From positions 62,001 to 126,000 of the forward strand of contig NZ_JAAIMM010000001.1 in assembly GCF_013300725.1 (NCBI RefSeq): a stretch of DNA of 64,000 nucleotides, given 5' to 3'. The notes beneath the pieces are model-generated. The model was not told the origin of the DNA, made no database searches, and worked only from the letters and a program-made list of their open reading frames with translations. How positions within the stretch are numbered: the stretch's first letter is position 1; each line of letters starts with the position of its first letter. Below, piece by piece: positions 57,690-64,000 of this stretch. This DNA comes from Allocoprococcus comes. Its GTDB lineage: Bacteria; Bacillota; Clostridia; Lachnospirales; Lachnospiraceae. Both the position numbers and the translations under genes were made by a program.

Positions 57690-58916
57690 ATGAAAATATT
57701 AAGTGTCACAGCCCAGAAGCCGGACAGTACCGGAAGCGGCATCTATCTGACGGAACTGGTCAGAGGATTTGAAAAAAAGGGAATCACCCAGTCAGTGATC
57801 GCGGGAGTTACAAAAGCTGATCAGGTATGTCTTCCGGAGGGGGTAAGCTTTTATCCGGTATATTTTGAATCGGAACAGTTACCGTATCCGATCACGGGAA
57901 TGTCGGACGAGATGCCGTATCCGAGTACCAGGTATTCAGACCTGACAGAGGAGATGACGGAAACGTTCCGGAAAGCATTTGGCGAGGTACTGAAAAAAGC
58001 AGTAGAGGAGCTGGATCCGGATGTGATCCTGTGTCACCATCTGTATCTCCTTACAGCAATCGTAAGAGAACTGTTTCCTGATAAAAAGGTATATGGAGTA
58101 TCCCATGGATCCGACCTGCGGCAGATCCGCAAGACAGAACAGAACCGGGAATATATTTTACAGAGAATTCCTGCGCTGGATGGGATTTTTGCATTGCATG
58201 AAGAGCAGAAAGAGATGATTTGTGGAATTTATGGGGAGCAGATCAGAGAGAAGGTACGGGTGATCGGAACCGGCTATAACAGTGATGTTTTCCGGCAGAA
58301 TATATTCCGGCAGGAGACGGGGGCTTTACAGGGAGAAGAAAAAGAGCTGAGATTAATCTTTGCCGGAAAGATCTCAGAGAAAAAGGGTGTGAAAAGTCTG
58401 ATCCGTTCGCTGAATTATCTGAAGGATTCCGGTCTTGTTATTTCTCTGGAACTGGCAGGAGGCGCCGGAGATGAGGGCGAGTATCAGGAGATCCGGGAGC
58501 TTGCCGAAAAGTGTCCGTTTGCAGTTACCTTTGCCGGGAAGATCACACAGCAGGAGCTGGCGAAGAAGATGAATCGGAGTGATGTCTTTGTACTGCCTTC
58601 TTTTTATGAAGGTCTTCCGCTTGTGATCATTGAGGCGCTGGCATGTGGTACCTATGTGATCTGTACAGATCTTCCGGGGATCAGGAACTGGATCGATCAG
58701 AATCTTCCGGATAATGGTGTGGTTTTTGTAGAGCCGCCAAGAAGAGTGAATGAAGATGAACCTGTGGAAGAAGAACTTCCGGTATTTGAAAAGAAACTTG
58801 CCGGGGCCATCGAAGGGATCGCAAAAGCTCCTGGATCAAAGCCGGAGAAGGAGTATCTGGAGCAGATTTCGTGGGACGGACTTTGTGCGTGTCTTATGCA
58901 GGTATTTGAGCAATAG
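57690..58916 (+). CDS. Glycosyltransferase family 4
   Basis: This 408-residue GT-B enzyme has an N-terminal acceptor domain and a C-terminal nucleotide-sugar domain with LIFAGKISEKKGVKSLIRSL and the E-x7-E-type motif VFVLPSFYEGLPLVIIEALACGTYVI. It probably adds a sugar to a lipid or envelope polymer in the cytoplasm. The donor and acceptor are not predictable. A GAGGGACGAAAGA site precedes the ATG. It stands alone, with only a PHP gene downstream, and both are bracketed by inverted repeats R3-B. Confidence 0.87.
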   Translation: MKILSVTAQKPDSTGSGIYLTELVRGFEKKGITQSVIAGVTKADQVCLPEGVSFYPVYFESEQLPYPITGMSDEMPYPSTRYSDLTEEMTETFRKAFGEVLKKAVEELDPDVILCHHLYLLTAIVRELFPDKKVYGVSHGSDLRQIRKTEQNREYILQRIPALDGIFALHEEQKEMICGIYGEQIREKVRVIGTGYNSDVFRQNIFRQETGALQGEEKELRLIFAGKISEKKGVKSLIRSLNYLKDSGLVISLELAGGAGDEGEYQEIRELAEKCPFAVTFAGKITQQELAKKMNRSDVFVLPSFYEGLPLVIIEALACGTYVICTDLPGIRNWIDQNLPDNGVVFVEPPRRVNEDEPVEEELPVFEKKLAGAIEGIAKAPGSKPEKEYLEQISWDGLCACLMQVFEQ

Positions 58917-58935
58917 AGTGTTTATCGGAAAACCC

Positions 58936-58976
58936 TATAATTGAATTTCTGCATGTAAATTATCAATTATTTTTTT
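58936..58976 (+). terminator. Terminator after the glycosyltransferase gene
   Basis: ATAATTGAATTT pairs with AAATTATCAATTAT (imperfect), then TTTTTTG. Confidence 0.6.
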
Positions 58977-59042
58977 GTAAAACAACATGTTAAAATGAAG
59001 AAAAGAGAAATGAAAAGGCATTTTAACAGGAGGTTATGCCAG

Positions 59043-59726
59043 ATGATAATTGATATGCATATGCATGAGATGCGTTATTCGGGGGACAGCTTTTTAAGAT
59101 TGGAGAATATGGTAGAGATCGCAAAGCGCAGAGGACTTGATGGAATCTGTATTACGGATCATGACAGTATGGGACTGAAGGAATTTGCGGCAGAGTATTC
59201 GGAGAAAACAGGATTTCCGATTTTTGTCGGAATTGAATTTTATTCCCTGCAGGGAGACATTGTAGCATTTGGAATTGAGGATTATCCCAAAGAGAGAATC
59301 CCGGCACAGGAGTTTGTAGATCTGGTACAGGCACAGGGGGGGATGTGTTTCAGTGCCCATCCATTCCGCAATAATAACAGGGGACTGGAAGAGAACCTGA
59401 AGATTGTAAAGGGACTTGATGGAATCGAAGTGCTGAACGGCAGCACGCTTTACGAGGCAAATCGAAAGGCGGCAGAATATGCGGCTGAGCTTGGACTTGC
59501 AACAGTTGGATCAAGTGATTGCCATGTGCCGGAGAAGCTGGGACTTTATGCAACGTATTTTCCAAGAGAGATCCGTTCGGTACAGGAACTGATCCGGAGT
59601 GTAAAACGATGCGAGACTCTTCCGGTGTATTATAAAGAGGGTGGATATTATCTCTGGGATATGAAAAATCCGATTGATGCGCCGTTTCACATTTACGAGC
59701 AGGAACAGATGGTGTGTGCCGGTTAA
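59043..59726 (+). CDS. PHP-domain phosphoesterase
   Basis: This 227-residue protein starts at the ATG at 59043, which has AGGAGG nine bases upstream, giving the standard PHP N-terminus MIIDMHMHE. Other metal motifs are ITDHDSMG, GIEFYS, CFSAHPFR and GSSDCHVPEK. Relatives are 3',5'-nucleoside bisphosphate or histidinol-phosphate phosphatases and DNA-polymerase accessory domains. The compact single-domain form suggests a small-molecule phosphoesterase. Its substrate is unknown. Confidence 0.85.
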   Translation: MIIDMHMHEMRYSGDSFLRLENMVEIAKRRGLDGICITDHDSMGLKEFAAEYSEKTGFPIFVGIEFYSLQGDIVAFGIEDYPKERIPAQEFVDLVQAQGGMCFSAHPFRNNNRGLEENLKIVKGLDGIEVLNGSTLYEANRKAAEYAAELGLATVGSSDCHVPEKLGLYATYFPREIRSVQELIRSVKRCETLPVYYKEGGYYLWDMKNPIDAPFHIYEQEQMVCAG

Positions 59727-59771
59727 CGTAAAAAATGAGAACAGATATGAAAAAATTAAACGCTTTTTTTA

Positions 59772-59846
59772 TTGAAAGTGTGTTATTTCCATAGTATTAT
59801 TAAGAGTGGAAATTAAGAGGGCTGGAATGTAATATTTCCAGCTTTC
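59772..59846 (+). promoter_or_regulatory. Promoter and terminator-like hairpin before the flavodiiron gene
   Basis: TTGAAA (59772-59777) and TATTAT (59795-59800) with a 17-base spacer predict a start near 59807. A 7-bp stem GCTGGAA/TTCCAGC (59820-59842) then TTTCTTA follows. The coding start at 60019 is about 210 bases later, with repeat R3 in the leader. Confidence 0.6.
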
Positions 59847-59854
59847 TTATTTAA

Positions 59855-59983
59855 CAGAAGATTCCGAAGGAACTTCCTGTTAAATAAAAGGCACTACGTG
59901 CCGGAGTATACTTTGAGGATTGCGAGAATGCAAAGCACGTAGCAATCTGGTATCAAAGGGGTCAAAATACCTTTTGCCCCAAC
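59855..59983 (+). repeat. Dispersed repeat R3 modules A and B, copy 2
   Basis: Module A (59855-59905; TTCCGAAGGAACTTCC and GGCACTACGTGCCGGAG) is in the same orientation as at 57311. Module B (59912-59983) is inverted relative to 57485-57557. Module B can fold (GGTATCAAAGGGGTCAAAATACC). It ends 35 bases before the flavodiiron start. Confidence 0.75.
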
Positions 59984-60018
59984 ATATTTTCAATCACCAA
60001 TTACAAGGAGGAACTAAC

Positions 60019-61185
60019 ATGAAAGACGTAGTAATTTCAGATGCAGTAAAATATATCGGAGCTGATGATAAGGATCTGGATCTTTTCGAGAGCCAGTACA
60101 TCATTCCGAACGGAGTATCTTATAACTCTTATGTGATCCTGGATGAGAAGATCGCTGTTATGGATACCATTGATACAAGAAAGACAGATGAATGGAAAGA
60201 GAATCTGGAGAGAGTACTGGATGGAAGAACACCGGATTATCTGGTCGTATCTCATCTGGAACCGGATCATGCCGGAAGTATCAAAGAATTTGCAGACAAA
60301 TACCCGGAAGCAAAGATCGTGGCAAGTGCAAAAGCTATTGCAATGCTTCCACAGTTCTTTGAAATTGCAGATCTGACAGACCGTGCAGTTGCGGTAAAAG
60401 AAGGCGAAGAGCTTTCCCTCGGAAGTCATACCCTTCAGTTCTTTATGGCTCCGATGGTTCACTGGCCGGAGGTTATGGTCGAATACGAAAAGTCTGAGAA
60501 GATTCTGTTCTCGGCAGACGGATTTGGAAAATTCGGTGCTCTGGATGCAGATGAAGACTGGGCATGTGAAGCAAGAAGATACTATTTCAATATTGTAGGA
60601 AAATACGGTGCACAGGTACAGGCTCTTCTGAAAAAAGCAGCGACTCTGGACATTCAGACAATCTGCCCGCTTCACGGACCGATCCTGAAGGAAGATCTGG
60701 GATACTATATTGGAAAATATATGACATGGAGCAGCTATGAACCGGAAGATGACGGGGTACTGGTTGCTTATGCATCGATCCATGGCAATACAAAGGAAGC
60801 AGCAGAGAAGATGAAAGAGATCCTGGAAGATAAAGGTGCAAAGAAGGTAGCAATTACCGACCTTTCAAGAGATGATATGGCAGAAGCGATCGAGGATGCA
60901 TTCCGCTATGACAAGCTGGTTCTTGCAGCAGCTTCTTATGATGCAAGTGTGTTCCCATGCATGGAGACATTCTTGAACAAACTGACCAATAAAAACTACC
61001 AGAACCGTAAGATCGCAATTATCGAGAATGGTTCCTGGGCTCCGACAGCAGCACGTGTGATGAAGAGCTATGTAGAGAAAATGAAGAAGATCACACTCTG
61101 CGAAAAGACGGTTACGATCAAATCTACAATGAAAGACGCAGATGTAACTGCAATGGAAGAACTTGCAGATGAACTTCTTGCGTAA
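60019..61185 (+). CDS. Flavodiiron protein (FprA/ROO family)
   Basis: This 388-residue protein has a metallo-beta-lactamase-like di-iron domain (residues ~1-245) with VVSHLEPDHAGS, APMVHWPEVM and TICPLHGPIL, and a C-terminal flavodoxin domain (VLVAYASIHGNTKEAAEKM). It reduces oxygen to water or nitric oxide to nitrous oxide, protecting an anaerobe. The long open frame includes repeat R3, but the ATG at 60019 after AAGGAGG is the sensible start. An EamA transporter gene follows after 17 bases. Confidence 0.93.
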   Translation: MKDVVISDAVKYIGADDKDLDLFESQYIIPNGVSYNSYVILDEKIAVMDTIDTRKTDEWKENLERVLDGRTPDYLVVSHLEPDHAGSIKEFADKYPEAKIVASAKAIAMLPQFFEIADLTDRAVAVKEGEELSLGSHTLQFFMAPMVHWPEVMVEYEKSEKILFSADGFGKFGALDADEDWACEARRYYFNIVGKYGAQVQALLKKAATLDIQTICPLHGPILKEDLGYYIGKYMTWSSYEPEDDGVLVAYASIHGNTKEAAEKMKEILEDKGAKKVAITDLSRDDMAEAIEDAFRYDKLVLAAASYDASVFPCMETFLNKLTNKNYQNRKIAIIENGSWAPTAARVMKSYVEKMKKITLCEKTVTIKSTMKDADVTAMEELADELLA

Positions 61186-61202
61186 GAAATGGATAGAATG
61201 AG

Positions 61203-62153
61203 ATGATAAAGTTAAAAGAGACTACAATGAAGAAAACCTGGGTGGTATGTCTTCTGGCAATGGTCTGCTGTGCATTATGGGGAAGTGCATTTCCCTGCAT
61301 TAAGGTTGGATACCGGCTGTTTCAGATTGATTCAGCCGATACTGCCGCACAGATCCTGTTTGCAGGCTGCCGTTTTACGATCGCAGGAATTATGGTTATT
61401 CTGTTTGGATCAATCCTGCAGGGGCGTTTTCTGAAACCGGGGAAGGGAGATCTTCCGAGAATCGGCAAAATCTGTCTTTTACAGACGGTGATCCAGTATT
61501 TTTTCTTTTATGTGGGACTTGCACATACGACCGGAGTCAAAGGATCGATCGTTGAGGCATCCAATGTATTTCTTGCAATCCTTGTTTCAAGCCTGATCTT
61601 TCATCAGGAGAAACTGGATCAGAAAAAAGTGATCGGATGTATCGTCGGATTTGCAGGGGTGGTTCTGATCAATCTGAGCGGAAGCAATGTGGATATGAGC
61701 TTTAATCTGACCGGAGATGGATTTATTTTTATCTCTGCGATCGCTTATGCATTATCTTCTGTACTGATCAAGAAGTATTCGGACAAATCTGATCCGGTGA
61801 TGTTAAGCGGATATCAGTTTACAGCAGGCGGGCTCGTGATGATTCTGATCGGATTCTTGATGGGTGGAAGAATCCATACGGCAAGTATGCCGGCAATGAT
61901 TCTTCTGATCTATATGGCACTGATTTCTGCAGTTGCATATACGCTGTGGGGGATCCTTTTGAAATACAATCCGGTATCCAAGGTATCGATTTTTGGATTT
62001 ACAAATCCGGTATTCGGGGTGATCCTTTCAGCGATTATTTTGCGTGAGGGAAATGTATTCGGAATGAAAGACCTGATTGCGCTGGTGCTGGTTTCCATCG
62101 GAATCCTGATTGTCAACTGGGCGAAGCCGGTGGGAGAAAAAGGAATGAACTAA
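61203..62153 (+). CDS. EamA/DMT family transporter
   Basis: This 316-residue membrane protein has about ten helices in two EamA repeats (WGSAFPCIKVGYRLF near the N-terminus; AIAYALSSVLIKKYS in the second half). A later ATG at 61227 (MKKTWVV...) is an equally plausible start. It follows the flavodiiron gene without a terminator. Compared with the EamA protein at 20037 it is only distantly similar. The substrate is unknown. Confidence 0.85.
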   Translation: MIKLKETTMKKTWVVCLLAMVCCALWGSAFPCIKVGYRLFQIDSADTAAQILFAGCRFTIAGIMVILFGSILQGRFLKPGKGDLPRIGKICLLQTVIQYFFFYVGLAHTTGVKGSIVEASNVFLAILVSSLIFHQEKLDQKKVIGCIVGFAGVVLINLSGSNVDMSFNLTGDGFIFISAIAYALSSVLIKKYSDKSDPVMLSGYQFTAGGLVMILIGFLMGGRIHTASMPAMILLIYMALISAVAYTLWGILLKYNPVSKVSIFGFTNPVFGVILSAIILREGNVFGMKDLIALVLVSIGILIVNWAKPVGEKGMN

Positions 62154-62232
62154 GATGGAACCTGTTTTAAAGAAGGACACCTGTAGCTGATCCCGATTTT
62201 TGAACAGGAAAAGAAATAACAGGAGGCAGGTT

Positions 62233-62418
62233 ATGGCAAATACAGCGAGCTGTTGTGACACCTGTACATTTTATATTTACGATGATGAATATGAATGTTA
62301 CACGTGTGACAGAGACCTGGATGAGGATGAGATGATGCGGTTTCTGACGGATCAGCATTATCAGTGTCCTTACTACAGATCTGGAGATGAATATAGAGTC
62401 GTCAGAAAACAGATGTAA
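62233..62418 (+). CDS. Cys-rich small protein (DUF6472-like)
   Basis: The 61-residue protein from ATG 62233, after a perfect AGGAGG, has eight acidic residues and a CCDTC...CYTC...C pattern of Cys residues that suggests a zinc ribbon-like fold. The end is YRSGDEYRVVRKQM. It resembles a family common in Lachnospiraceae (DUF6472), with unknown function. The upstream frame begins further on but with no good ribosome site. Confidence 0.7.
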   Translation: MANTASCCDTCTFYIYDDEYECYTCDRDLDEDEMMRFLTDQHYQCPYYRSGDEYRVVRKQM

Positions 62419-62445
62419 ATTGTAGATGAGGGAATAGAAGTATAA

Positions 62446-62589
62446 AAAACGCAGAATTTTGTAATGCGTCAGGTAATAGAGGAATTTGTACTTGTTCCAA
62501 GAGGAGAAGCTGCGGAGCGGATAAATGGAACAATGAAGCTAAGTGAGACAGCGGCATTTATTTATGAACATCTGGAGGAGGTTATAAAG
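62446..62589 (+). pseudogene. PqqD-like fragment fused in frame before the MATE gene
   Basis: The in-frame stretch from a stop at 62443 reads KTQNFVMRQVIEEFVLVPRG, then EAAERINGTMKLSETAAFIYEHLEEV, which matches the N-terminal two-thirds of PqqD-like peptide-chaperone proteins (RiPP recognition element). The rest of the domain is missing. It continues without a stop into the MATE start at 62590. ATG 62464 lacks a ribosome site. It is probably a truncated gene. Confidence 0.6.
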
Positions 62590-64000
62590 GTGAGAGATAA
62601 AAAGACAAATACAGTAGATGAGCAGGACAATCCGCTTGGATATGAAAAGGAATCAAAACTACTGGTCGGATTTGCGATTCCGTGTATTATTTCTATGCTG
62701 GTGACAGCTCTTTATAATATTGTAGACCAGATTTTCATTGGTCAGGGTGTGGGAATGCTTGGAAATGCGGCAACGAATATTGCATTTCCGCTTTCCACTT
62801 CCTGTACGGCGATTTCTCTGTTGCTTGGAATCGGCAGTGCGACCAATTTTTCTTTGAAGCTTGGTGCCGGAGAAGAAAAAGAGTCTGCAGAATATGCGGG
62901 GAACGGGATTTGTCTGATGGTGATCTTTGGAATCGCACTTTTTGCGGTGACTACGTTATTTTTAACTCCAATGCTGAAATTTTTTGGGGCAACATCAGAA
63001 GTACTTCCATATGCACAGGAATATACACGGATCACGGCGATTGGCTTTCCGTTTCTGATCGCAAATACAGGAATGAGTAAGCTGATTCTTGCGGATGGAA
63101 GTCCGCGGTATTCGATGACATCCATGCTGGCAGGCGCTATTGTCAATACGGTCCTTGACCCGATTTTTATTTTCGGTCTGCATATGGGAATGCGTGGGGC
63201 AGCACTTGCGACGATCATCGGACAGATTGTTTCTTTTTGTATCAGTTTGCGGTATATGTTCCATTTTAAAACGATCCGACTCACAAAAGACAGCTTTCAT
63301 ATGACTGGCAGATATATCCGGAATATTTTCAAATTCGGTGCGAGTGCGTGCTTTAACCAGATCGCGATGACGATCGTGCAGATCGTGCTGAATAATACCC
63401 TGGCACATTACGGTGCGCAGTCTGTGTATGGCGGTGATATTCCGCTTGCATGTGCGGGGATCATTACCAAGGTAAATATGATCTTCATGTCGTTCGTTAT
63501 TGGAATTTCCCAGGGAATCCAGCCAATCATCGGATTCAACTATGGCGCAGAAAAATATGACCGGGTGCGGAAAAGCTACCTGCTTGCACTTGGAACCGCA
63601 ACCGTTCTTTCAGGAATTGCATTCTTCTGTTTCCAAGTATTCCCGAGACAGATCATCAGTGTATTTGGATCAGGAAGTGAACTGTATTTCAAGTTTTCAG
63701 AGCGGTATTTCCGGATCTATATGTTCCTTACGATCGTAAATGGAATTCAGCCGGTCACATCAAACTTTTTCAACTCCATCGGGAAGTCTCAGCTGGGTGT
63801 GTTTATGTCCCTGACAAGGCAGATTATCTTTTTACTCCCGCTGATTGTAATTTTCCCATTGTTTATGGGAATTGACGGGGTTATGTATGCAGGACCAATT
63901 GCAGATGCGGCAGCAGCAATCGTCTGCGGATATTTCATGGTGAGGGAGCTTAAGGAACTTTCCGCGATGGATAAGAAGAAAAAAGAAGAAAGTGCAGTGC
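62590..64000 (+). CDS. MATE family efflux transporter (3' partial)
   Basis: This multidrug and toxin extrusion-type transporter starts at a GTG (62590), eight bases after GGAGGAGG, giving MRDKKTNTVDEQDNPLGYEK. The first MATE repeat (IPCIISMLVTALYNIVDQIFIG) and second repeat (GASACFNQIAMTIVQIVLNN) are clear, with about twelve helices and a basic C-terminus that runs off the window. Relatives export drugs, organic cations or lipids using a cation gradient. The substrate is unknown. Confidence 0.88.
   Translation, partial: MRDKKTNTVDEQDNPLGYEKESKLLVGFAIPCIISMLVTALYNIVDQIFIGQGVGMLGNAATNIAFPLSTSCTAISLLLGIGSATNFSLKLGAGEEKESAEYAGNGICLMVIFGIALFAVTTLFLTPMLKFFGATSEVLPYAQEYTRITAIGFPFLIANTGMSKLILADGSPRYSMTSMLAGAIVNTVLDPIFIFGLHMGMRGAALATIIGQIVSFCISLRYMFHFKTIRLTKDSFHMTGRYIRNIFKFGASACFNQIAMTIVQIVLNNTLAHYGAQSVYGGDIPLACAGIITKVNMIFMSFVIGISQGIQPIIGFNYGAEKYDRVRKSYLLALGTATVLSGIAFFCFQVFPRQIISVFGSGSELYFKFSERYFRIYMFLTIVNGIQPVTSNFFNSIGKSQLGVFMSLTRQIIFLLPLIVIFPLFMGIDGVMYAGPIADAAAAIVCGYFMVRELKELSAMDKKKKEESAV

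Noticed and set aside
59920-60018. Long N-terminal extension of the flavodiiron protein
   Set aside because: The extension translates repeat R3; the ATG at 60019 has a perfect ribosome site and gives the normal family start.

Overview
The window looks like a chromosomal segment of a low-to-mid GC, spore-former-related gut Firmicute of the family Lachnospiraceae (Dorea/Blautia/Mediterraneibacter-like). This rests on the codon usage, the AGGAGG ribosome sites, two type III glutamine synthetases, a WhiA/Crh-type locus, an Rpn/YhgA-like nuclease and the sugar-scavenging gene content. The genus is a guess. No phage, plasmid, CRISPR array or full insertion sequence was seen.

Layout. 1-9954: L-arabinose locus, with a two-permease CUT2 ABC importer (first gene cut by the window edge), rpiB, a divergent-domain AraR repressor, then araB, araD and araA. 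10213-22595: a LacI/EbgR-type repressor controls a CUT1 importer, a GH2 beta-galactosidase, a GH65 glycoside phosphorylase, an EamA transporter, beta-phosphoglucomutase and an M42 aminopeptidase; the exact glycan is unknown. 22693-27981: cell-wall hydrolase, HAD phosphatase, UppP and a polar amino-acid ABC importer. 28094-31398: lipid genes (PAP2, LPG-synthase-like membrane protein, a frameshifted pssA, psd). 31400-39360: a ragged region with two ~200-bp hairpin elements, a GntR-GH5 chimeric pseudogene, a GH43 xylosidase, an Rpn nuclease, an amidase-SPOR protein, a microprotein and a sigma-factor-like protein lacking DNA-recognition regions. 39411-46925: pckA, a CorC/HlyC protein, murB-rapZ-whiA-crh and a lipid kinase. 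47022-53310: tRNA-Glu followed by fba, two tandem glnN genes and a DUF1700 protein. 53628-57232: an Asn/Lys-rich small protein, an RlmL-like methyltransferase, rdgB, a YfcE-like phosphoesterase and seven tRNAs. 57690-64000: a glycosyltransferase and a PHP hydrolase bracketed by inverted repeats, a flavodiiron protein, an EamA transporter, a Cys-rich small protein and a MATE transporter cut by the window end.

Carbon flow fits together. Pentoses enter through the ABC importer and AraA-AraB-AraD to xylulose-5-phosphate, with RpiB linking to ribose-5-phosphate. The second locus yields beta-glucose-1-phosphate and then glucose-6-phosphate. Fba and PckA complete central metabolism, and GlnN handles nitrogen.

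The least explained signal is a set of structured dispersed repeats. At least three families sit immediately behind intrinsic terminators. Several genes (rpiB, the second glnN, the flavodiiron gene) also appear to have a strong promoter followed by a terminator-like hairpin in the leader. All calls are by eye; no database search was possible.
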